This document shows positions 1 through 6,498 of a stretch of 64,000 nucleotides of DNA, piece after piece (the stretch's first letter is position 1; each line of letters starts with the position of its first letter). The position numbers and the translations under genes were made by a program. The DNA is taken from assembly GCF_020103725.1 (NCBI RefSeq), contig NZ_JAHXBG010000023.1, positions 1-64,000 of the forward strand. Direction: 5' to 3'. Source of the stretch: Hyalangium gracile (GTDB lineage: Bacteria > Myxococcota > Myxococcia > Myxococcales > Myxococcaceae). The notes under the pieces were generated by a model, which did no database searches, was not told where the DNA came from, and was given only the letters and a program-made list of their open reading frames with translations.

Positions 1-167
1 AGCAGGCAGCGCGTGCCGTCCAGCAGCAGCGCCAGGTGCTGGCGGCTCACGTGGGGATCCGGGATGACGATGTCGCACTCCTGGGCGCGGCCCAGCACCA
101 GGCGCTGGCGCTCCAGGGCGACCCGGAGCACCTCCTCGCCCCTGCGAAAGAACACCAGCTCCGGCAT
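1..167 (-). CDS. FHA-domain protein, N-terminal part (runs off the left edge)
   Basis: The first 55 or so codons of a forkhead-associated (FHA) domain protein; the rest lies outside the window. FHA domains bind phosphothreonine peptides and usually read out Ser/Thr kinase signalling. Visible FHA signature residues are G26-R27, the D-I-V-I strand near 32-35, and S41-R42 with H44, in the expected GR...S..H spacing. The ATG at 165-167 is preceded on the minus strand by a strong GAGGAGG ribosome binding site, so the start is well supported. The same N-terminus is repeated nearly identically at 3943 and downward, where it is broken. Whether this left copy is intact cannot be judged here. Confidence 0.8.
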   Translation of the reverse strand, partial: MPELVFFRRGEEVLRVALERQRLVLGRAQECDIVIPDPHVSRQHLALLLDGTRCL

Positions 168-208
168 GGACGCCTCCTCGGAAGGGGATCTCCTCTATGA
201 GATGCGAC

Positions 209-304
209 GAGGGGCTACTCCTGACTGAGTCAGTAGCGGCGAGGGGCTACTCCTGACTGAGTCAGGAGCGGCGAGGGGCTACTCCTGACTGAGTCAGGAG
301 CGGC
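209..304. repeat. 32-bp palindromic tandem repeat, three units
   Basis: Three head-to-tail 32-bp units (209-240, 241-272, 273-304). Each centres on the dyad CTCCTGACT-G-AGTCAGGAG or a near variant. Two further diverged palindromes of the same type follow at about 342-361 (TTCTGACTCAGTCAGAA) and 405-424, so five dyads lie in a row. The units have no variable spacers. Function unknown; a multi-site protein-binding array or a series of hairpins are both possible. Confidence 0.9.
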
Positions 305-578
305 GAGGGGGGGCGCTTCCTGGCAGAGGCTGCGCGTTCGGACTTCTGACTCAGTCAGAAGTGGCGAGCGGGGTGTCGCTCCCCGGCAGAGGCCGCGCGT
401 GCGAACTCCTGACTGAGTCAGGAGTGGAGAGCGGGCACCGGCCCAGTCGTGTACGAGGGACGCTCACTCTCCTTCATTCAACGGTTTACCGCGCCACCTC
501 CGCACTCCATCCCCGGCGGCACCTTCGCAACCTTTCGGAATCACACTCCTTTTGTTCGCACCGTTTCCCAAGGCGGAC

Positions 579-1177
579 CCAAGGGGCGGGAGATCCTCTT
601 CGCGCCACTTCCTGGCTCCGTGCAATCGAACATCCTGGTGGGCCGCATCGGGCTGAGCGGGGGTTCTTCCGGGTGCTGGTCGCCAACAGCGTATACGGGG
701 GAGGCTTCGCCAGCCGGCGGATGGCGAACATCCGACAGGATAAAGGCTATTCGTACTCGCCACGCTCGGGACTCAGCGCAGCGGGGCGCGCTTTTCCAGG
801 TTCGCGCCCAGGTGCGCAACGAGGAGACGGCCGCCGCGCTGCTGGAGATCCTCTACGAGCTGGAGCGCATCGGCGTGACGGACGTGGCCGCCGAGGAACT
901 GAAGACCGCTCAGCGCTTCCAGTCGGGGGCCTACCTGCTGCGCAGCCAATCCCAGCAAGCCTTCGCCTCGCTGCCGGGCACTTACTGGGTGGTGGGGATG
1001 CCGCCCAAGGCGGTGAGCGAGTTCGTGCCGAAGGTGAACGCCGTCACGGCCGAACAGGTGCGCGAGGCCGCCAAGAAGCTCTTCACTTCGGGCAACCAGA
1101 CGATCGTGGTTGTGGGCGATGAGAAGGTGGAGATGGAGTTGGAGCAGGTCGGCCAGGTGCGAGAGGTCAAGGGGTAG
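579..1177 (+). pseudogene. M16 (insulinase-like) zinc peptidase, truncated and frameshifted C-terminal remnant
   Basis: Reading frame 2 from about 590 gives a PGSVQSNILVGRIGLS segment, then frame 1 gives VYGGGFASRRMANIRQDKGYSYSP, then frame 2 again gives a long C-terminal domain ending at 1177. Together these match the C-terminal half of an M16 family peptidase: the Q-S-N strand, the GG.F.SR..NIR..KGY.Y motif, and the later helical part. Two frameshifts, near 660 and near 785, and loss of everything upstream, including the HXXEH zinc site, show it is dead. The homology begins exactly where the duplicated repeat ends (578/579), so the same event that placed the repeat probably removed the 5' half. 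The C-terminal 130 codons remain open, suggesting fairly recent decay. Confidence 0.85.
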
Positions 1178-1244
1178 CCGGTAGGGACTGACTTCTCAGC
1201 GTGGGGAGGGCCGATGTATAGCCCTCCCTGTGTTGATCCCGCCG

Positions 1245-2447
1245 CTATCCCCTGCGGGGGAACGTTACCAACTCGCCTATCGTTCCATCGCTGTGTGAAG
1301 TGGGTGGCTCAGGCTGCCGTTTGATCTTGGGGAACTCCACCACAGTGGCTGGCTTCTCGAAGTACCGCTCTGGCAGGCCAGCCAACATCACAACATCACG
1401 CGCCGAGGTGCCAACGTGGCGCACCACTCCGTTTAACGGCAACACGTTCTCTGAGACAAGCAGATCAATCGTGCGCCTCAATAGCCGAGGCTCCTCGGGG
1501 GGCCAAGCTGAGTCGTGAGGTTCGGCCTTGGCACCCCACCGTGCAGAGCGGCGCTTGAAGAGGGCCATCTTCTGGTGCTCGTCGATGATCTTGAGCGCTG
1601 AAAGCCGCATGATCATCGCCGCAACCGACACACCCCACCGCACCTTGAGGAGAAGAAGGCTGTCCAACGTGACGGGGGTTCGGACCTGTGCCGCAAAACT
1701 CTCGGAGGGCATGAGGAATGCGCCAGCGAAAGCGTGTGCCTGCCGCTCCATCTCGTTGTGCTGCTCCCTTGCTGTAGCCTCTGGAACATGTCGGTGGAGC
1801 ACAAGGTGACCGAGTTCATGCGAGGCGTCGTACCGGCCACGGAACCCGTTGTCCTTGTCAGCAACGAGTAGCACGAGCGGACGTGCGAGGGTTGTGCTCC
1901 AGGCCGACAAGCCTTCGATTTGGGCTACGCCTGTCTCCTCACGGACCAGAATGGTCCCCGCGTTCTCAAGGGCGAGGGCCACGTTCGGAATGGGGCCGCC
2001 ACCAAGATGCCAGCGCGCGCGGCACTCTGTGGCCGCAGCCTCTATGTCCTCCGTACTGATCTGCTCCGGCGTTGTGAATGTGCGTGAGGGCACGTTCACC
2101 TCTGGCAAATCGACGAAGTCTGCCAGCAGGTGGGCCAGCTCATGCCCCAAGTGGAGACGAGCCTTCAGCATTGCGCGTGCAGCACTGTGCGCTGCCGCAT
2201 TGCTGCGGAAGAGTGGCTTGGAGGCCTCCACCTCGATGGGGCGCGTGAACCACTCCGAACTCACGTTGACAACAGCGGCAAGCCGCTCCAGCGTCTCTGC
2301 CTCTGGCGCCTGCTGGCGCGTATGCCACTTGCTGATGGTGGACGGGGACACGCCGACCATCGCGGCGAGTTGAACCTGGGAAAGCCGCCGCGCAGCGAGC
2401 ACCAAAGCAAGGCGCTCGGGAACGAAGCCGTTGATCCCGTGCTTCAT
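1245..2447 (-). CDS. XRE-family regulator fused to ImmA/IrrE metallopeptidase domain
   Basis: A 400-residue protein with an N-terminal helix-turn-helix of XRE type (about residues 12-66, containing LSQVQLAAMVGVSPSTISKW) and a central ImmA/IrrE zinc peptidase domain with HELGH at 210-214. An incidental second HEXXH string lies at 102-106. In known relatives this architecture cleaves or controls a partner repressor or toxin, often in mobile elements, toxin-antitoxin pairs or stress responses. The ATG overlaps the stop of the upstream gene (ATGA), indicating translational coupling. Codon third positions here are visibly less G/C-saturated than in neighbouring core genes, which fits acquisition by transfer. 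The C-terminal 100 residues are not recognised. Confidence 0.85.
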   Translation of the reverse strand: MKHGINGFVPERLALVLAARRLSQVQLAAMVGVSPSTISKWHTRQQAPEAETLERLAAVVNVSSEWFTRPIEVEASKPLFRSNAAAHSAARAMLKARLHLGHELAHLLADFVDLPEVNVPSRTFTTPEQISTEDIEAAATECRARWHLGGGPIPNVALALENAGTILVREETGVAQIEGLSAWSTTLARPLVLLVADKDNGFRGRYDASHELGHLVLHRHVPEATAREQHNEMERQAHAFAGAFLMPSESFAAQVRTPVTLDSLLLLKVRWGVSVAAMIMRLSALKIIDEHQKMALFKRRSARWGAKAEPHDSAWPPEEPRLLRRTIDLLVSENVLPLNGVVRHVGTSARDVVMLAGLPERYFEKPATVVEFPKIKRQPEPPTSHSDGTIGELVTFPRRG

Positions 2448-3127
2448 TCCCCCTGTTCCTTCTTCGTCTGCTTCTTCTTGAGCACTGGATGAGCCTTGTC
2501 CTCCTGGCCGCTAGACGAGGCGTTCGGGCTCGAAGCCTCGATGCCGCTCGAGGGCTCGATGGTGTACCGGGACACGAAGGTGCTCACAGATTCCTGGAAC
2601 AGCCACGTCCGCATGGAGTGATCCGGCACAGCGAGTACAACATCGAGCGGCTTCTCGGGCGAGACTCGCAAGTTGCCGCTGAAGACCCCCACAAAGAAGG
2701 CGGTCGCTGCGGTGATCGGCTCGGGCGGCCAGAGCGGCAGGGATGGGCGAACGATCTGCTCGATGGCACGGTTGGCCTCAGCGAGAGCGCGCCGGCTAAG
2801 GCTGCGGCGAGCGTTGTACCAGGGGCCCTTGGAGATGTTGAAGCGGGAGAGGCGGAAGATACCCTTCGTTCCAACAACAACCTCGTTGCCGCGAAGATCC
2901 GAGGGGGACGCATCAGCCACTGCGAGGGCCTCGGCAAAACGCTCGTTCATGAAGAAGTGCCGCATCTGCCCCAGCGCAGATGAGCGGTGCCTGACATCCA
3001 CCTTCTGCACAGCCGGATAGGCCATACCGGCACCGTCCTCAAGAGCGTCTGCGACGCTGAGCACCAACTCCCGCGGCAGGTGAGCAACGAGCAGATCCGG
3101 AATCTCTAGGGCCTTGCCAGCTTCCAT
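2444..3127 (-). CDS. Unrecognised partner of the ImmA/IrrE gene
   Basis: A 227-residue protein starting at the ATG at 3127 (a GTG lies one codon upstream) behind a GGGAG ribosome binding site, and overlapping the ImmA/IrrE gene by four bases. No family is recognised. The middle has an aromatic/basic stretch (GIFRLSRFNISKGPWYNARRS), followed by a predicted beta-rich part, and the C-terminus is a disordered Ser-rich and Lys-rich tail. There is no signal peptide or membrane segment, so it is probably cytoplasmic. Conserved overlap with an XRE-ImmA gene suggests it is the regulated partner or substrate, for example a toxin or target protein; that is inference from gene order only. Confidence 0.7.
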   Translation of the reverse strand: MEAGKALEIPDLLVAHLPRELVLSVADALEDGAGMAYPAVQKVDVRHRSSALGQMRHFFMNERFAEALAVADASPSDLRGNEVVVGTKGIFRLSRFNISKGPWYNARRSLSRRALAEANRAIEQIVRPSLPLWPPEPITAATAFFVGVFSGNLRVSPEKPLDVVLAVPDHSMRTWLFQESVSTFVSRYTIEPSSGIEASSPNASSSGQEDKAHPVLKKKQTKKEQGE

Positions 3128-3156
3128 CACGCATCTCCCTCAAGCACTTGCGACAA

Positions 3157-3191
3157 ACCGGAAACTACAGCGGAAAAAATGCGCGAGTCAA
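3157..3191 (-). promoter_or_regulatory. Sigma-70-type promoter of the ImmA operon
   Basis: On the minus strand TTGACT (3186-3191) is followed after 16 bases by TGTAGT (3164-3169), with a T-rich spacer that stands out from the GC-rich surroundings. Transcription would begin near 3157, about 30 bases before the start codon. Seen by eye only. Confidence 0.45.
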
Positions 3192-3306
3192 CCGACGACG
3201 CATGTAGCCCTTGCTCCTGGCTGGGCATTGTGCGACGTCATGCGCCACCGACTTACCTCTGGGCGCCTCGTGGGGGCCCCCCCTCAAAAACCGGCGTATA
3301 GATGAG

Positions 3307-3713
3307 ATGAAGCGCCAGGACACTACCCATGTGCTGGTCCAGCAGCCCCACAACGCAGGACAGTGGGGGCTAGCAGTGGAGTTCATCGGCATCGACGTGC
3401 ACAAGAGTGAGAGGCAAGTGTACATCGTGGCTGCAGGGGAGAAGTCGTCCTCGAGCAGCGGATCCGCACCGAGCCAGGACGGTTCGCCGAGTTGTTGGGC
3501 CGCAGGCCCCAGGCGGCATCTTCAAGGCGGCGTCCACCGAGAGCGAGTGAGTGGCGAGATGCCTGGACCAACTTGGACACCAAGTGGTGGTGGCAGACCC
3601 CAACTTCTCGCCCATGTACGCCACGCGCAGCCGCAAGGTGAAGACGGACAAGCGCGACGCTCGAACACTGGCAGAGGCGTGCAAGCTTGGGGCGTATAGG
3701 CCGGCCCGCCGTC
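3307..3713 (+). pseudogene. IS110-family transposase, decayed N-terminal fragment
   Basis: The frame starting at ATG 3307 reads into FIGIDVHKSERQVYIV, the first acidic motif of the DEDD-type IS110 transposase. The homologous text then moves to frame 3 near 3444 (VVLEQRIRTEPGRFAELLG) and to frame 2 near 3530, where a TGA (3548-3550) replaces the expected Trp codon. It continues as LGHQVVVADPNFSPMYATRS followed by the KTDKRDARTLAE motif. It breaks off at about 3713 where FHA-gene sequence begins on the other strand. Two frameshifts, one stop and loss of the C-terminal serine domain make it non-functional. No terminal repeats were found, as expected for IS110. Confidence 0.85.
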
Positions 3714-3943
3714 GGCAGCTCGCCGCGCTGCATGGGCTGGCCGGCCACCACGGTGCCCTGGCCCGACAAGTCCTCCAGCAGGCAGCGCGTGCCGTCCAGC
3801 AGCAGCGCCAGGTGCTGGCGGCTCACGTGGGGATCCGGGATGACGATGTCGCACTCCTGGGCGCGGCCCAGCACCAGGCGCTGGCGCTCCAGGGCGACCC
3901 GGAGCACCTCCTCGCCCCTGCGAAAGAACACCAGCTCCGGCAT
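3714..3943 (-). pseudogene. FHA-domain gene, truncated duplicate
   Basis: A near-identical copy of the FHA start at position 167, again with a GAGGAGG ribosome binding site and the GR, SR and H signature residues. Homology to FHA stops at about residue 76 (after the QRGEL strand), where the transposase fragment joins. The frame stays open antisense through the IS110 remnant to 3383, so a 186-residue chimera could be made, but its C-terminal 110 residues would be antisense transposase. The FHA fold lacks its last strands, so binding function is doubtful. Confidence 0.8.
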
Positions 3944-3984
3944 GGACGCCTCCTCGGAAGGGGATCTCCTCTATGAGATGCGAC

Positions 3985-4112
3985 GAGGGGCTACTCCTGA
4001 CTGAGTCAGTAGCGGCGAGGGGCTACTCCTGACTGAGTCAGTAGCGGCGAGCGGCTACTCCTGACTGAGTCAGTAGCGGCGAGGGGCTACTCCTGACTGA
4101 GTCAGGAGCGGC
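3985..4112. repeat. 32-bp palindromic tandem repeat, four units
   Basis: Units at 3985-4016, 4017-4048, 4049-4080 and 4081-4112, followed by two diverged palindromes of the same type (about 4150-4169 and 4213-4232). The copy-number difference from the 209-304 array shows expansion or contraction after duplication. Confidence 0.9.
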
Positions 4113-4261
4113 GAGGGGGGGCGCTTCCTGGCAGAGGCTGCGCGTTCGGACTTCTGACTCAGTCAGAAGTGGCGAGCGGGGTGTCGCTCCCCGGCAGAGG
4201 CCGCGCGTGCGAACTCCTGACTGAGTCAGGAGTGGAGAGCGGGCACCGGTCCAGCGGCACC

Positions 4262-4438
4262 GTCCGCGAACGCGGACAGTGGTTGTCGTGTACGAGGGGC
4301 GCTCACCCTCCTTCATTCAACGGTTTACCGCGCCACCTCCGCACTCCATCCCTGGCGGCACCTCCACAACCTCTCGGAATCTCACTCCTTTTGGTCGCAC
4401 CGTTTCCCACGGCGGACGAATCGTCCGCGTCCGCGGAC
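4262..4438. promoter_or_regulatory. Cluster of GTCCGCG dyads upstream of the 4576 gene
   Basis: Three perfect palindromes share a CGTCCGC core: GTCCGCG-AA-CGCGGAC (4262-4277), GCGGACGA-A-TCGTCCGC (4412-4428) and GTCCGCGGAC (4429-4438). The spacing and repetition suggest operator sites for a dimeric regulator controlling the following gene. GC-rich chance palindromes cannot be excluded. Confidence 0.4.
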
Positions 4439-4575
4439 GGTCCTCGAGGGTCCGTTCTGGCAAGTGCCTGTTTTCGCACGAACGCAGAGGTTGGCGCGCC
4501 ACGTGCTCTTGGGTTGCTCAACCGCAACGTCATGCGGCCGGGACGCATGGTGCGTTCCCAGGGGGAGAAGCTCTC

Positions 4576-5301
4576 ATGTTCAATCTGTTCAAGTTCAAGA
4601 ATGACACCCACGCCACGCCGACGGGCGCCTCCGTCAGCCCCGCCATCCCGGAGGGCACCACGCTCGAGCAGCTGCGCGTCGAGCTGCTCCAGCTGATGGC
4701 TCAGGAGAGCAGCAACCACCACCGCATGGGGACAATCTACAACTACATCGTGGAGAAGCGGCTGGCGGAGAAGGCCGGGTTCAAGGACGCTCGCGACTAC
4801 TTCAGCAAGCACCTGGCGGACCTGTCCCAGGCGACCCTGACCACGTACGGGGCGGTGGCCAACGCCTTCAGCGAGCCGGTGTCTCGCCGCTTCGGCGTCA
4901 CGTGCCTGTCCCTGCTGCTCAGCTACAAGGAGGCCGCGGACCTGGAGGTGAACCCGGAGGACCCGGGCCCCACCCCCATCGAGGTGCCGGATGAGAAGGG
5001 GCAGGTGACGGTGCAGACGTTCGGGGCCTGCAGCGTGGAGCAGATGCGCCGGGCGCTGCAGCACAAGCGCAAGCCGGCCTCCACCAAGCCCCTGCCCCCG
5101 GAGGCGCTGCTGCTGGCCGAGCAGTATACCGAGGCGGTGGCGCTGCGCTTCCCCAAGGGCAAGGGCACGCTGGTGAAGGTGACGGTGCGCAACCAGAAGG
5201 GCAAGGCGGTGCTGGACTTCAAGGGCATTCCCCTGGAGCAGGTGAACCAGCTGGTCCTCGCGCTCACGGGCGAGCTGCCCCCGGTCAACGAGCTGCCGTA
5301 G
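4576..5301 (+). CDS. Unrecognised 241-residue cytoplasmic protein
   Basis: Start chosen at ATG 4576, preceded by GGGGGAGAAG; the frame is open further upstream but only through the non-coding repeat. The N-terminal half is helical (TLEQLRVELLQLMAQE..., then a YFSKHLADLSQATLTTYG segment) and resembles a small helical DNA- or protein-binding module. The C-terminal half has a basic, proline-rich linker and a compact alpha/beta segment. There is no signal peptide, membrane segment or cysteine-rich motif. No family is recognised. A strong terminator follows directly, so this is a single-gene unit. Its upstream region is one copy of the duplicated repeat and contains several dyads, hinting at regulated expression. 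Confidence 0.7.
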   Translation: MFNLFKFKNDTHATPTGASVSPAIPEGTTLEQLRVELLQLMAQESSNHHRMGTIYNYIVEKRLAEKAGFKDARDYFSKHLADLSQATLTTYGAVANAFSEPVSRRFGVTCLSLLLSYKEAADLEVNPEDPGPTPIEVPDEKGQVTVQTFGACSVEQMRRALQHKRKPASTKPLPPEALLLAEQYTEAVALRFPKGKGTLVKVTVRNQKGKAVLDFKGIPLEQVNQLVLALTGELPPVNELP

Positions 5302-5345
5302 CCGCCGGTAACGGTCCGGTCGTCGTAATCCCGGGCTCGTGAGGC

Positions 5346-5388
5346 GAGGCCCCGCGTTCCTGATGAGGACGCGGGGCCTCTCTTTTTT
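5346..5388 (+). terminator. Rho-independent terminator
   Basis: An 11-bp perfect stem (GAGGCCCCGCG at 5346-5356 with CGCGGGGCCTC at 5370-5380) is followed by a run of six T (5383-5388). It ends the transcript of the 4576 gene. Confidence 0.9.
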
Positions 5389-5551
5389 GTACTCCCTGCG
5401 TCAGGACTGGTGCCCCTGGTGCCTGGAGAAGAGGCCTGGCGCGCCACATGGCTCGGTAGACGCCACCTGCCGCGAGTGCCGGCTCCTGGTCCGCTGAAGT
5501 GAACGTCAGCGCCGGACTTCGACGCGGCAGCCGCGCTCGTCTGTTACTCTG

Positions 5552-5572
5552 GGAACCTACCTGTGAGGTTCC
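5552..5572 (+). promoter_or_regulatory. Leader hairpin overlapping the ribosome binding site
   Basis: GGAACCT (5552-5558) pairs with AGGTTCC (5566-5572) just before the GTG start at 5579. The only Shine-Dalgarno-like bases (GAGG) lie inside the hairpin, so folding could limit translation of the DUF2381 gene. Confidence 0.3.
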
Positions 5573-5578
5573 TCCTTC

Positions 5579-6478
5579 GTGTTCCGACCCATTGCCTCGC
5601 CGTCCGTGCTCGCCTCTCTGCTGGTGGGGCTGACCGCTACCGCCCAGGCTGCGGCTGCTCGCTCCATTGTGCTCACGGGCCAGGAGGGCGAGGCCCCGTT
5701 GATCTCCGTGGCGCCGGGCACCGTCACGGTGCTCCTCCTGGACGCACCGCTGCTGCGGGAGTCCGTCGAGGTGGAGGGCCGCGCCCGGTTCGCGGTGCTG
5801 TACGTGGGGGACACCATCGTCACGCTCTCGCCCACGGTGGCGCTCGGGCCCGGCGAGCGTCTCGCGCTGCGCGTCAGCTACCGCGAGGGCTTCCCCTCGA
5901 GCGTCGTGTTCCTTCTCACCGGACAGCCAGGCACCGTGGATGAGGTGGTGAACGTCAGCCGCGCCCAGCAGCCCGTGGAGGCATGCCGCAGGGAGCTGTC
6001 CGCCACGCGCGAGCGGTGCGAGGCGCGGAGCCAGGAGCTGGCGGCGTTGAAGGCACGGCCCCCAGCGGTGAGCCCAGCCGCCGTGGTGCTCGCGGAGCTC
6101 GTGGATAAGCACGGCATGCGGGGGAAGGACTTCGCACGTGCGTGCCGCAACTTGAGCGGCGAACTTCACGTTGTCGCGTGCCGAGGGCTCGGGGCGTCGA
6201 GGTGGTCCGTCGTCATCCTCGAAGTGAGCAACACGGGCAAAGAGCCATGGGCGCCTGGGTGGGCCGAGGTGTCGCCCGCGACAGGAGGGGAGCGGCGCCG
6301 CGCTCGAGCGGTGCTCTCTGGGGCTGCCCACGTTCTTCCGGGCGCTACCGCGCGAGTGGCCGTGGAGGTGGAGATGCCCGCGAGGAAGCCGAAACAATGG
6401 CTGAGCGAGCTGCACGCGCTGCGAGTGTGCAGCGAGGACGGTCTCCGCTGTCTGGCTGTCACCGGAGTGGAGCTGTAG
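5579..6478 (+). CDS. DUF2381 family secreted protein
   Basis: A 299-residue protein beginning at GTG 5579 with a signal peptide (MFRPIASPSVLASLLVGLTA, then AQA-A). The body matches the myxobacterial paralogous family DUF2381 (TIGR02268): a beta-rich N-terminal domain with GTVTVLLLDAPL, a central coiled segment (EACRRELSATRERCEARSQE), and a C-terminal beta domain with two late cysteines. Members are usually found next to a Ser/Thr kinase gene, as here, where the kinase starts 20 bases downstream. The protein is probably periplasmic and may be a sensor or partner for the kinase's extracytoplasmic part; that role is inferred from gene order. Molecular function is unknown. Confidence 0.85.
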   Translation: MFRPIASPSVLASLLVGLTATAQAAAARSIVLTGQEGEAPLISVAPGTVTVLLLDAPLLRESVEVEGRARFAVLYVGDTIVTLSPTVALGPGERLALRVSYREGFPSSVVFLLTGQPGTVDEVVNVSRAQQPVEACRRELSATRERCEARSQELAALKARPPAVSPAAVVLAELVDKHGMRGKDFARACRNLSGELHVVACRGLGASRWSVVILEVSNTGKEPWAPGWAEVSPATGGERRRARAVLSGAAHVLPGATARVAVEVEMPARKPKQWLSELHALRVCSEDGLRCLAVTGVEL

Positions 6479-6498
6479 CAACGCGTGGGAGGTGCCGC

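Larger units (their letters stand above)
1..578. repeat. Segmental duplication, copy 1 (partner about 3714-4417)
   Basis: Position 1 aligns with 3777 and the two sequences run together through the FHA start, a palindromic tandem array and a non-coding tail to the shared GGCGGAC at 572-578 (4411-4417 in copy 2). Copy 1 has one 32-bp unit fewer and lacks about 30 bases of copy 2 near 445. Single-base differences cluster in the tail (480-578) and change codons freely in every frame, so that part is probably non-coding. The homology extends beyond the left edge. Copy 1 abuts an M16 peptidase remnant; copy 2 abuts a different gene. Confidence 0.9.
3714..4417. repeat. Segmental duplication, copy 2
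   Basis: Partner of 1-578. It carries four rather than three 32-bp units and about 30 extra bases (near 4249-4283) that include a GTCCGCG dyad missing from copy 1. The left junction is with the IS110 fragment; the right end leads into the promoter region of the gene at 4576. Confidence 0.9.

Noticed and set aside
209-440. Regularly spaced palindromes resembling a CRISPR array
   Set aside because: The whole 32-bp unit repeats without variable spacers and no cas gene is present; it is a tandem repeat.
361-1122. Long open frame starting inside the repeat and running through the M16 remnant
   Set aside because: Only a short middle part of this frame has M16 similarity; the rest is out of frame or non-coding repeat.
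2130-2146. Second HEXXH (HELAH) in the ImmA/IrrE protein
   Set aside because: It lies in a linker helix before the peptidase domain; the later HELGH has the ImmA/IrrE context.
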